From Tetracentron sinense (taxonomy: Eukaryota; Streptophyta; Magnoliopsida; Trochodendrales; Trochodendraceae), in assembly GCA_015143295.1 (NCBI GenBank), contig CM026556.1, positions 23,374,547-23,438,546 of the forward strand: a DNA stretch of 64,000 nt. The letters are read 5' to 3'. The notes under the pieces were generated by a model. It ran no database searches, was not told the origin of the DNA, and was given only the letters and a program-made list of their open reading frames with translations. Every line of letters begins with the position of its first letter. Position 1 is the stretch's first letter. The position numbers and the translations under genes are program-made. Below are positions 33,898 through 45,626 of this stretch, one piece after another.

Positions 33898-36800
33898 ATG
33901 AGCCAACCTATGACTCGTTCTCTGACTGCGATTCTTGCAAAAGCAGTAGCCGCAGATGTAGTCTTGACAAAGGTGTCAATTACAGAGTTATTGCATTGCA
34001 TAGCCCAATCATAGAGCAGCTCTTATACAACACAATCAGAAAGCAACACAGACTCAATAGCGGAACCTGTAGATCAGCACCAACGAACCAATGAGATCCT
34101 ACAGTCACATGACAGGGACATAGCAGCCATGCAATAAAAGCTTGACAGTGTTCTGGAATCCCCGAAGATTGTAATTGGTACCCAAACAGAAGAACCCTCC
34201 ACCCGGATCTCAACTGGAGAATCAACCGAGTAACCTATACCAGAGCCTCGTCCTCCCCCCGTCATCATACCTGACCCCATACCCGCAATAGGCGGAGGAG
34301 AGGAGTATGACCAGTAACGAAGAACAACCCAAGGCCTCACACGTCAACCAGGACCAGCCATCATGGTCAGAACCCACTCCATCCTTACAGGATGAAATCA
34401 AGCAGATGAAAGAGGAGATGAGAAGAATGAAGGGTGCATCCACCAGTACCAGTCTATTACTGGAGGACTTAACTTTCTATCAAGGGATGTTATTCCCACA
34501 GGTTTCAAGGTCCCAGACTCTGACAAATACGATGGCTCGGGCTATCCAAAACAACACTTGCAATTGTACCTAGCGGACATGCTCCAGCACAACAGAAATC
34601 AGCCCTTACTCATCCAGTACTTCCAGAAGAGTCTGAAGGAGGCAGCCCTTACATGGTGGATGTCTGTTGACAAACGGAAGGTTAAAACTTGGAAAGATGC
34701 CATGGATAGTTTCGTGGAGTAGTACTCCTTTAACCAGGAACTTCACCCTCAAATGAGCTAGCTTGAACAATTAAGCCAGCGTAACAACAAATCATTTCTG
34801 GAGTACGCCACCTGCTGGAGAGAAATGGCAGCAAAGATCCCGACTCCTATCCCTAAAGAGGAGCTAGTAGGCATGTTCATGGGCACCTTAAAATAGCCCT
34901 ACTCTACACTCATGGTGACCTTACCAGTGGTGGACATCGGCACCATCGTCAGGACAGGTGCTCATATTGAGACTGCTATCAAGAGCTGGGCCATTCATTC
35001 CAGTCTAAGACTTGATCCCCCCAAGGCGACAGCCTCGTCCAGCAGAAACATCGGTCCTCGGGATCACAGAAAGAAGGAAGATGTACATATGGTTGTTTCT
35101 ACAGCGCCCATCTGATTACCAGCTCCAGCAACTCAGCAATAAGCAGTTATCAGGAATACCCGGCTAGCCCGACTAGCCCAGGGGCAAAACCGACCCCCCA
35201 GAAACTTTACCCCTCTTCCATATACACTCAGCCAGTTATTGGAATTCCTCACCAAGCAGGGTCTTCTCGAGTTGAGAGGCCCCACACCTCTCTTACCTCC
35301 TGATACACAGAACAAGAACTATAATGTCGATCATCACTGTGCCTTTCATAGAGGCCCAGGCCATGCTACAGACTATTACATACACCTGAAGTGTGCAATC
35401 CAAGATCTCCTGGATGAAGGAAGGGTTGAGCTGGCTCCCAGTAACACCAGCATCAATCAAGTGCCACTACCCCCACATAACAATCAAGTCAACTTTATTC
35501 AGTGGGAAGAGCCCGGGGTAGGGTAGCTAGGACCCAACACACCTGCAATGAATAACGGCATCATCAGGCCCTCTTACCAATCACCTATCATAATCCCCTT
35601 CCCCCAGTCAAACATACAGACTATTCAGTCTCTAATCCAGATACCTGTCCCTGAACAGATCATCTACACAATTCCTTACCCCGAAATTTGGCCTACAGCT
35701 CTAGCTCAAGCTTCAACCTCTTCAGGCCTTGTCTGGATCCCTTACATCCCAGAGCCTCCCTTCAACCTCAACCGAGTACCTGCTCCCCGCTCTCTCATCC
35801 TTGAGAGCGAGAGCATAGCCAACCTAACCAGATCTGGCCAAGTATATCAACCTCTTGCAACTGAAATGGCAAAGGTAAAGAGTGCAGAGAAAGAGAAAGA
35901 GAAAGTAGGGGTGTCAGACCCACAAAAGGAAGCAGCTGATTTAGTAGTTTTATTGAAAATCCTAGAAAAAGCGGAGGAGTTCAATATCACTCAGTAACTG
36001 AGCAAGGTCCCAACATAGATATCCATCCTAGCTCTTCTTCTTACTTCAGAGCATCATAGGAAGCAACTGCTCCGAGTATTCAGCAACGCCCATGTAACAC
36101 CAGACATAACGCCTGAGAATTTGGGCAAATGGTAGGGCAAATACTCAAACCCAAAGTCATCTCCTTTGCAGAAGAGGAGATACCGGACAATGATAGGGAC
36201 CATACCAGGGCTTTGTACATTGTAGTACAATGCATGGACCGAACGTTTTCATCAGTGCCCATCGATAATGGCTTCGACTTGAATGTCTACACACTCTCCA
36301 CGCTGCAAGACCTGGGCCTGAACCTCAGTCAAGTGAAGAAGAGACCTATGACCATCAAAGCTTTTGATAATACAACCATGCGAACCTGGGTGATATCGAT
36401 TTGACTATCGGGGTCGGACCTGCTCAATTCTCAACGAACTTTCAGGTTGTGAATGTGCTAGCCTCTTTCACTTTGCTCCTAGGGAGGCCATGAATCCATG
36501 TGGCCGGAGACATTCCCTCCTCTTTGCACCAAAGAATCAAGTTCATTCAGGATGATCGTCTGGTTGTCATTTCTTCTAAAGAGTTGGCAAGTTCCTTTAG
36601 AGATGTCCAAGAGTTGGGGTAAGGCACTACCTTCATGACATTCCAGTTCGAGCAGGTTAGTTTATCGCCCAGGTAGAACAGTAGAGAAAGCAAGCAGTGC
36701 CACCATTTTTCAGAATGATGGCCAGGATGAACTACTAACCCGAAAGTGGTCTTGGTGCCAGGAATCAGGGCATGAAGAAGAGATACAAGCCTCCTCGCTA

Positions 36801-37190
36801 TACACCTCCCTTCGGCTTGGGGTACAAGCCCAGATACGAGGATTACCTCTCCAAGCTGACTAAGAAGAGCAGACAATCAGCAAAACCTGAGCCCCGACTA
36901 CACATCTCTGTAACCTTCCCCGTGGGAATCTTCGAAACCTACCAGAAACCTCTGCCGCACCCATTACCTTAACACGGATTCCAGATCCAAAAGTGTTCAA
37001 CATAGCTCAGATGTTCGACGTGCTGACTGTCGAAGATGCTACTGAAGCAGAATATCCAGTGGGAGAGCAGGTCTGCACCCTCTCCAACAGCGCTAAAGCG
37101 TCCTCCAGTCACCAGCCATTAATCCATTGGTGGACTGAGGCTCTCACCATTAAGGCCAGCCAAGGCCGAGGCAAGCATAGTACAGGATAG
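33898..37190 (+). pseudogene. Ogre-B gag-protease, broken
   Basis: ATG at 33,898 (MSQPMTRSLTAIL). The gag core spans about 34,440-35,000 (TWWMSVDKRKVKTWKDAMDS, then SFLEYATCWREMAAKIPTPI). The Cys/His finger at 35,330-35,400 reads CAFHRGPGHATDYY, with the last Cys replaced by Tyr. A Pro-rich linker is at 35,560-35,870, most of it missing in Ogre-A. The protease is at 36,129-36,480, with IDNGFDLN where Ogre-A has IDNGSGLN, so the active-site Ser is lost. The tail is at 36,772-37,190. TAG stops at 34,761 and 34,894 replace CAG codons still present in Ogre-A. Confidence 0.88.
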
Positions 37191-37440
37191 GTTAGTCTGA
37201 GACAGCAGTGACTAAGCATCACCCCCAGTCTCCTTTATCTACCTCTCTTTTGCTCCCATTTGTAAAATCCAAAAGTCAGGCCACTGTAGGCCTTTTTTTA
37301 TTTGAGTCTTTTTGTAAACAATCATTTTGTCAATAAAAATCAGATTGTTTTGACTCAAAAATCATGTTTTCAAAAAATATTTCATATCGGCTGATGAAGA
37401 AATCACACAGACTCTTCCCCTAGAAGGCCTAGTGTCCTGA
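37191..37440 (+). other. Intron-like gap between protease and RT in Ogre-B
   Basis: T-rich non-coding stretch in the place where Ogre elements carry an intron. A plausible donor (gttagt) is near 37,190, and the reading frame becomes pol-like after about 37,500. The acceptor is not certain. Confidence 0.5.
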
Positions 37441-37499
37441 AGCCAACAAAATCATCATCATCAAGTATGCTAAACTGAAGCTAATTGATTTAGCAAGAA

Positions 37500-39440
37500 A
37501 TTACCTCTGACAGGGCTACCCCTCAAACCCTCCTCGAACTCTCCGAAGTAGAGTATGACTCAGAATAGGAAGATGAACCGCCTCAGAAAATTCTGGACCT
37601 CCTTGAGCACAGCAAAGGACTCCTACAGTCAAACAGGGAAGACACTGAAATAGTCAATCTGGGATCCGCAAACACCCCCTGACTAGTCAAAATCGACACA
37701 AGCATGAACCCTCAGCAGAGAACGGATATGATCAATTTTCTGAGAAGCTACAGTGATGTCTTCGCCTAGTCATATGTAGACATGCCAGGCTTAGACCCAG
37801 CATTGGTGGTACACAGACTGCCCCTGAACTCTGATGTCAGACCAGTTAAGTAGTAACTGAGGCGGATGAGGCCCAAATAGTCATAGAAGGTCAAGGAAGA
37901 AGTTGAAAAGTAAATCAGTGTAGGCTTCCTGGTAGTTGCAACCTACCCTGAGTGGTTAGCCAACATCGTACAGGTACCCAAAAAGGACGTCAAGGTCTAA
38001 ATGTGTATTGACTACCAAAATCTGAACAAGGCAAGCCCCAAGGATAACTTTCCTCTCCCATACATCAATATTCTGATCAAAAATACTGCTGGGCATGAGA
38101 CTCTCATTTATGGATGGTTTCTCCGGACACAACCAAATCAAGATGGCAGAAGAAGACATGAAGAAAACCCCTTTATCACACCTTGGGGCACATTCTGCTA
38201 CAAGGTCATGCCCTTCGGACTCAAGAACGTAGGGGCCACCTACCAGAGGACCATGATAGCTTTGTTCCACGACATAATCCACAAGTCCACTGAAATCCAT
38301 GTGGATGACATGATCATCAAATCTCCTACTGTCGAGCAGCACCCAGAAGATCTGAAGAGACTCTGCGACAGACTCTGAGAGTACGACCTGAGACTGAATC
38401 CAGCCAAATGTGTCTTTGGAGCCTCATCAGGAAAACTCCTTGGCTTCATAGTCAACAAGAGAGGCATTGAGATCGATCCAGCTAAAGCCAGAGCTATCAT
38501 TCAAATGCGAGCACCCCAAACTGAAAATGAGATCTATGGTTTTCTGGGTAGAATTCAGTACATCGGCAGATTCATTTCTCAACTCACTCCGATATACGAG
38601 CTGATCTTCAAGCTTCTCCGGAAGAACACACCGATAGTCTAAACAGCAAAATGCCAGGAAGCCTTTGATAGAATAAAGCAGTATCTCCTAAATCCTCTAG
38701 TACTTATGCATCCTACACTGGGACAGCCACTACTACTCTACATCTCGATACAAGAGACCTCCATGGGGTGCGTCCTGGCATAACATGGAGAGACAGGCAA
38801 AACAGAACAAGCCATCTACTACATCAGTAAGCACCTACTAGAGTATGAAGAGCGGTACAGCCCTCTTGAGAAGATATGTCTGGCACAGATCTGGGCTACT
38901 CAACATCTTTGGCACTATTTGCTTTCCTACCCAACGATCTTGATCTCCCGGATGGACCCACTCAAGTACTTACTAGAAAAGCAAGACACCATTGGAAGAA
39001 CTGCCCGATGGCTCATGATGTTGTCAGAATTCGACATCACGTACATGACACAGAAGTCAATCAAGGGGCAGGCGATAGCAGATCACCTTACCCACAGTCC
39101 AGCACAGGACTACGTGTCTGTACATGATCGGTTTCTAGATGACGTCATCCTGTATACAAAAGTCGAGAGTACTCCGGCTGGGAGTTATACTTTGACGGAG
39201 CTACCAATAGTCATGGGCATGGGGCAGGAGTAGTCCTGATCTCACCTAAGGGAGCACACCTCCCTATCTCAGTCAAGCTGAAGTTCAGATGCTCCAACAA
39301 TGAGGCAGAATATGAGGTGTGCATAGCCGGACTGAGAGAAGCCCTGGACATCGGGATTGAAAAGGTAAACGTCTACGGTGACTTATCTCTAGTAATGTGT
39401 CAAGCGAATGAATCTTGGGCCATCTAAGAAGTAAGGCTAA
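37500..39440 (+). pseudogene. Ogre-B reverse transcriptase, RNase H and second RNase H, broken
   Basis: The RT N-terminal part is at 37,530-38,040 (DMPGLDPALVVHRLPLNSDV, PEWLANIVQVPKKD, DYQNLNKASPKDNF). The palm is at 38,001-38,378 with TPWGTFCYKVMPFGLKNVGA and HVDDMIIKSPT, where the catalytic YVDD has become HVDD. RNase H 1 runs to about 39,130. The second, archaeal-type RNase H follows at about 39,170-39,420 in shifted frames (YFDGATNSHG, NNEAEYEVCIAGL, VYGDLSLV). Stops are frequent, several of them TAG. It cannot yield an active enzyme. Confidence 0.9.
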
Positions 39441-39779
39441 TCCCGTACTTAGCCTACCTCAATCTGCTAACTAGTCAGTTCAGAAGAATCAGCTTCAGCC
39501 ACCGGTCCAGGAACTAGAACAGATTCGCCAACGCGCTAGCCACTCTTGCTTCCATGGTATAGATCCCTACAGATATCATGCTCTGGCCAATTAAAATTCA
39601 GTAATAGGATCAGCCTACCTACTGCCTTCAGATCGAGGAGGTATCGGACAATAATCCTTGGTATACGAACATCAAGCAATATCTCGAGGACGGGACCTTC
39701 CCCCTCGATGCCACCAAAATAGACCGCCGGGCAATTAGAAGACTGGCTATTCAGTTTTTCCTCTCAGGAGGAATCTTGT

Positions 39780-40800
39780 ATAAAAGGTCACTCAACCTAC
39801 TCTAGCTCAGATGCCTAGATACCAGTGAAGCAGCATAGGTAATCGAAGAAGTTCACGGAGGAACTGGTGGCCCACACATGAACGGGTTGATGTGTCTAAG
39901 AAGATACTAAGGCTAGGTTACTACTGGTCTACCATGGAATCAAATTACTGCAAGCACGTATAGAAGTGCCACCAATGTCAAATCTACGCTGACAGGGTAA
40001 ATGCACCGTCAAAGAGGCTGCATAATCTCACCGCTCCTTGGCCATTCTCAGCTTGGGGGCATTGACATCATCGGACCCATAGCTCCGAAAGCATCCAACG
40101 GACATCGATTCATCCTTGTTGCAATCGATTATTTCATAAAATGGGTAGAGGCAGCCTCTTATGCCAACGTCAGAGCCTCAGTGGTTCAGCATTTTCTGAA
40201 AAGGGATATCATCTGCCGATATGGGGTCCCGTACGAGATTGTAACAGAAAATGCCCTCAACTTCTGCAACAAGAGGATGACTGACCTCTACCAGAAATTC
40301 AAGATCCAACATCACAACTCTACGCTATACAAGCCACAGACCAATGGTGCAGTTGAAGCTGCCAACAAGAATCTGAAGAAAATCATAGAGAAAATGGTCA
40401 CCAAGTACTCTGCCTGGCATGAGATGCTCCCTCACGCACTCATGGCCTACAAAACGTCCATCCGAACCTCAACAAGGGTAACACCATTCTCTCTGGCCTA
40501 TGGTATGGAAGCAGTCTTCCCCATCGAAGTACAAATTCCATCACTCAGGCCTATCAAAGGCGAATGGCTAGGGCATTCAATAGGAAAGTCAAGCCAAGAA
40601 GCATCAAGATCGGCAACCTGGTTCTCTGAAAAATGTTACCAAACCGCCCTGACCCAAGGGGCAAGTTCACTCCCAACTATGAAGGCCCATACGTCGTCTG
40701 AGATAAATTCTCAGGCGGTGCCCTTCGACTCGGACGTATGGATGATGAAGACCTCCCAGAGCCCGTCAATATGGACAAAGTCAAAAGATACTACGCTTAG
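39780..40800 (+). pseudogene. Ogre-B integrase, broken
   Basis: A broken zinc-finger region at 39,780-40,000 (EEVHGGTGGPHMNG) is followed by an open core at 40,001-40,807. The first catalytic Asp is in GIDIIGP. The second is changed to Glu in VTENALNF (Ogre-A has VTDNALNF). The catalytic Glu slot is in NGAVEAANK. A frameshift near 40,600 moves the GPY/F module (YEGPYVV) into another frame, ending with the stop at 40,798-40,800. Confidence 0.9.
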
Positions 40801-43317
40801 GTTCTAGATCTGATAGACGCTTTGCACTTGTAGTTTCTCTAGGAAATGAAAAGAGGCCATCCTTAGTACACTCTTCATCCTTCTTTCCTGTAACCCGCTT
40901 ACAAATCAAATGAAATTCGCTAGTTAGCCCCTTGAGCCTGATAGCCCTTCTTTTATTACACTTTTCAGGGACACCCTCCCTCGCCCTCTACGGCATTGGC
41001 CTGAACTACATCATGACCTGATCCTGTAAAAGGGTACGTAGGCAACCTGTCAAGTCAGGTGCGGTTACAAAAGGAGTATCCACTTCCCGACTCTCCCCAA
41101 ACAGAGTCCCTCTTTCCCCAAAAGAGTCATCAATTATCCCCCACAATGTCACTCCCAAGCAATGACGAACTCTCCCAACCTCTCAGGCGAATCGATTCTC
41201 AAGGGTACAAAATTTCTATAAAAAGAAAACCCAAAATAGAAGTCGAAATATTTAAACAGTCAGAGACTCCCCACAGAGACAATCTCTCTGGAATCTTTAC
41301 GCAATAGAAGAACCTTTCAGATGACAATCTCTCCTAAAAAATAATCCTCGGGCAGAGACAACCTCTCTATCCTCAGCAAAGACAACCTCTCTCAATATCC
41401 CCCGGCAAAAAAATATTAAAAAAATTACTGGGAAACCTAAGGCACAAGCCTTAAGTAAGCAAATTCCCCCAGAAACAGAAGGGTTCCACCCAGAAGGTGA
41501 AAATCGATTATATCAAAACAAAAACCTCCAAGGGAGTGCAAATCAACAACAAACAAGAGAAATCCCAGGGTATCCCGAACATCGGTCCCCCAGTCTACGT
41601 TTCGTCCTACTCTAAGTCCTTCTAGATCCCCTAGAAGCTACGAGTGCAAGCGCAGTATCACATCTGTATCTCCAGTGGAAACATCATCCTCAAATCCCCA
41701 GAGGAGTGCCATTCAGGGCAATGACGGGAGAAGACCTATTTTCCCCAGTATAAACAAAGCTTCCCCAGTAAGTCGCGGGTATGAGTGAAAATCGGCAATG
41801 GCCTCATTGTGCAAAAATCACGCGATCCCAAGATCTAGTCTTATGACTAGGGGCGAAAAATGGACAAAAATCAATCAGCTTCACAGGCATGAGAAAAACC
41901 GGCAATGGCCTCATCGCGCAAAAATTATGCGAACCCGATGACTTGGTTATTCCAATGGTAAAAAAGAGAGAAAAAGCTGAAAAATAGTTTGGTAACAGAA
42001 TTCGACAACAGTTAGACTAGCCAGATAAATCCCCTACAGCAGTCCCCGGCAGATGGCATAGAAGAGTAGCTTCCCCGACACTAGCCTCCAGCAGAGTTCA
42101 AATCCTCAGCAGTGATCTACGACAATGTCATGTCCCTAGCAGATCCTCAGTAACGGTCTACAACGATATTACATTCCCTAGTAGATCCCCGAGCAGAGGC
42201 ATCCAATTTGCTCCCCAGCAAGCTTCTCCCCAGTCAGAGTCTAATCTCCAGTAGTGACAAAGCAAACAGGTCTACCCATGAGCATCCCCAGTGGTGACAA
42301 AACCTCTTCTAGGTCATACTCTGCTCTCCAAGAGCGAAAGGCATAATACATGATCCCCAAGCACTGACTAAGGCACTTTCCTGGCAAAACTGATAGCTAG
42401 TTGAACATTCTTTCTATTGAAATCAAAATCAAAAACTTTTTACAAAGGTCCAAAACCTTTTACAAAATATTTTCAAAAGCAGCTCCTCTTTGGTATCCTG
42501 AACAGATCATACTAGCCTGCACTAAGCAGCCTCAGCAAGACAAAGCAGAAGAAGCCGACACCATGCATCCTCGTAGGTCGCAATCAGTAGAGTCATGGGA
42601 AAGCATCCTCACCTTTATCCCCTGCATGACATCTCTGCATTGCATCACACCTCGTGTGACCAAACTCCTCAGCATCATCTTTGATTAAAATCCAGCGCCT
42701 TTCAACCATTCCAATCATCCGACTAGTGCCTCTTGGACATGTCTTACTCTTTTGACACCCCCGTGTATCCTCGACGTCCTGTGTATACCTTTACAATGTA
42801 TACCACCCGTATGTCCTCCTTTTCGACACCCTCGTGTGTCCTCAACATCCCGTGTATATCTTTACAGTGTATACCACCCGCATGTCCTCTCTTTCGACAC
42901 CTTGGTGTGTCCTCAACATCCCGTATATACCTTTACAATGTATACCACCTGCATGTCCTCTCTTTCGACACCCCATGTGTCCTCGACATCCCATGTGTAC
43001 CTTTACAGTGTACACTACCCGCATGTCACCCCTTCAACACCCTATGTGTCTTTTTCGATCAAACTCAATCGAAACCCTTTGACCGACGCCTCCGGGCTAT
43101 GCCATCCTTGTATCCGTCACTCCCCTGTGAGTAGTCTGAACTACTCGCTCTTCCCAGTAGTGGCCATGCCACCACATTGCACTCACCATTTGCATTGCAT
43201 GCATACATGTCATCATTCTGGATCCCTGTTATCTGAGCTCGGTATAAAAATAAGGATGATTCCAGTCTTTGCTCTTCAAAACACCAACCTTGGCATTCTC
43301 CAGCAAAGAGGAGCAGC
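40801..43317 (+). other. Ogre-B 3' region and polypurine tract
   Basis: About 2.5 kb of non-coding sequence. It holds gagacaacctctc-type inverted motifs (41,275-41,395), the empty site matching the Ogre-A solo LTR (near 41,590), a run of 'cagcagatcc' type short repeats (42,000-42,330), the 71-bp array, and the polypurine tract aaagaggagcagc (43,305-43,317) before the LTR. No gene. Confidence 0.8.
42750..43050 (+). repeat. 71-bp tandem repeats in Ogre-B 3' region
   Basis: Four units with a strict 71-bp period (gacacc marks at 42,754, 42,825, 42,896, 42,967) and a partial fifth. Each has a cctttacaatgtatacca core. 71 is not a multiple of three, so the open frames there are accidental. Confidence 0.92.
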
Positions 43318-45626
43318 TGTAAGCACCCAATTTTTACACTATTTTTAACAATATTCACCCTCCCCAGCCAAACCCTACCCTTAGGACTAAAACCTAGGTG
43401 ACCCTAGCCTAGCCCTAGAGCCATTAGGGCATAAACCCTAAAGACCCATGGCCTATAGGGCCTGACCCTTAGCCTCAAGCCCACAAGGCCCAAAAGACCT
43501 TAGAACAAACTCCCATAACCCAATTCAAACAGATCCCATAATGTCGGTGGAAGATCTACCGACATTATTTTTTGGTCTTGTTTCGAGCTGTCGGTAGATC
43601 TTCTACCGACAGTATGTAAGCACTGATTTCGCAGTCTGCGAACACCCTGCACACTCAACATTCACCTTAACTCTCCCTTCAAGCTCCTCACACGACCTCT
43701 CCTTGGTCCAATACCATTTCCCCTCTTCTCCTTAAAACCCTTTTAGGTCCCTAGTCTTCTCCTATATAAAACCCAATGCCTTCACCAGTAAAACGGGCTG
43801 CATTTTTTGAAGGAGAATCCCTGTTGCAAAAAAAAAACCGTGTTCCTTAGCCTCTCTCCTTCCCTGGTCTTGATCCTAGGACACCCCTGGACCAACCTCT
43901 CCCCTACCCTGTTCATGTAGCACCACCAGGATGTACCACCGCCGTGCACAGACCACCTCTCGTTTCAGTGGAAGCAGAGCATCCGGGTAGGGTCATCCCC
44001 TACCCTTATTTTCTCCTTTTATAATCAATGTGAGCCCCTAGTCATCTCCAGGGGACGTTTTTATTACTTTCTTGGTGTGTAGATAGCATCAAAAACTCAT
44101 ACAGGGTGTTCACTCACCTAAACCATAGGTGTGGTGAACCCCTACGGGTGTTCCCATTTCTTAGAGCATTGTAAGCCATCACAGAACCTTTTGGGGGTCC
44201 CTCAGATCATGAGGGAACCCTTAGTGACCTCTGTGCACAAACCCATGGGCAGAAACCTGGTTTTCAAAAAACTCAAGAATGGCGGTAATTCCAGTATTGT
44301 CATTCCTGGTAAAGCCTGTTTTCTTTCTGTCGGTGAACGTTTTACCGACATCCTGTTTTGGCCTAGTTTTGTATTGGCGGTAGAATAAGTACCACCAATA
44401 TGTTGTTTCTATCACAACAACTTTGCAATGTTGTGGGCCCACTCCAGGCATCCCCTGGGCCCCACACCGGACTCAGAAGACTCCCAGTAGTCCCTTCTAC
44501 ACTCCTATGCCTTCAAATCACCCTGGGTTACAGCTTAACCCTAGTTAACAGAGGCAGAAACACAGTTCAAAAACACTGCCTTTAATGTCGGTAATCCAAT
44601 TACCAACATTAACTTTGTTTTTATTCTGGACTTTTGCAAAGGCCCAGGCCTGGTATGAGGTCACTTTAGGCCCTGCCTAGCCCTATGTGTCCACCTCAGA
44701 CTTTACGAGACCCTTAACCACTGTTAAATACACTTCCGATTAACATTTAACCGCGGTTAAGCACCCCTTAACCCCACAAACTTTTGGAAACTAAACAGAA
44801 ATTCCTAAAAATGTAATCGGACCATCAAACTGACTTTGGCCCTCTCCCTAACCCTGGTTAGGCACCCTAACCGCAGTTAGTAACCCTAATCGTAGTTAAG
44901 TTCGGTTTACGGCCTACCGGGCCTAAAAATCAAGTCCACCGGACTATCTTCGGCCTACCGGACCTCCCCTTAGCCTACCGGGCTACACATCACATCCCTT
45001 TAACTGTGGTTAGCAACCCTAACTATAGTTAGTTTGGTCTAAACCCGGTTAGCCACCTAACCTGGGCCAGACTCCATCCTAGTCTACCGGACTACCCCCT
45101 CTAAGCCTACCGGGCTTGAATACCATGCACTTGACCCTCCTCGTTCAACCAAACTCTACTCTACCAGACTAGTTCATGTTACCCACCCTTGGTGCACACA
45201 CACACACCCCTAGCCTCGGTATAGGCTCACCTGTCAGAACTACGCTCGGTCTGATCTCACCCTATGAGTACATAGACAGCCCAACACGAGCCCGACCCCA
45301 GTTAGCTTTCCCTTTCTTGAATTAGTGTTAACTTAAACACTCCGGCATTTTAATCAAGATTAAATTTTATTTGGTTTAAACCCGAGGAGTACAGAACCGT
45401 TGTCAAACAGAAGCCTTAGGGTGCCTAACACCTTCCCCGGACTTAATACCCTGATCTCACTTGCAGACCAAGACCTTATCCAAACTCGGGGGACTTATCC
45501 CTTCTGAATGAATAGGTGGTGACTCTTAAATGATAAAACTCTTTCACACCCGTGAGGGTACACAGGTAATTCCGCCATCATCATCCATCCTTTTGTGAGT
45601 GGGAGGGAAAATTCCCGGCACTCACA
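43318..45626 (+). repeat. Ogre-B 3' LTR
   Basis: 2,309 bp, canonical TG (tgtaagcaccc) to CA (cactcaca). It pairs with 28,855-31,198 with scattered differences. It includes the near-perfect hairpins at 43,540-43,566 and 43,588-43,612 and a TATA box at 43,763-43,770. Confidence 0.95.

Larger units (their letters stand above)
28855..45626 (+). mobile_element. Ogre-B: Tat/Ogre-type Ty3-gypsy retrotransposon, degenerate
   Basis: A plus-strand relative of Ogre-A. LTRs are 28,855-31,198 and 43,318-45,626, with a perfect 5-bp target duplication actac at 28,850-28,854 and 45,627-45,631. It splits a Copia gag exactly. Order: LTR, primer site, ORF1, gag-protease, intron-like gap, RT, RNase H, second RNase H, integrase, 3' region with 71-bp repeats, polypurine tract, LTR. 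Its proteins are close to those of Ogre-A, but the copies lie in opposite orientation and are separate insertions. Many stops, plus losses in the active sites of protease (DNGF), RT (HVDD) and integrase (TEN), show that it is dead. Confidence 0.95.

Noticed and set aside
42733..43348. Plus-strand frames of 133 and 198 codons (and minus-strand 3,586-4,279)
   Set aside because: They run over the 71-bp repeats in the 3' region of the Ogre elements, are Cys/Thr/Pro repeats, and lie outside the known genes.
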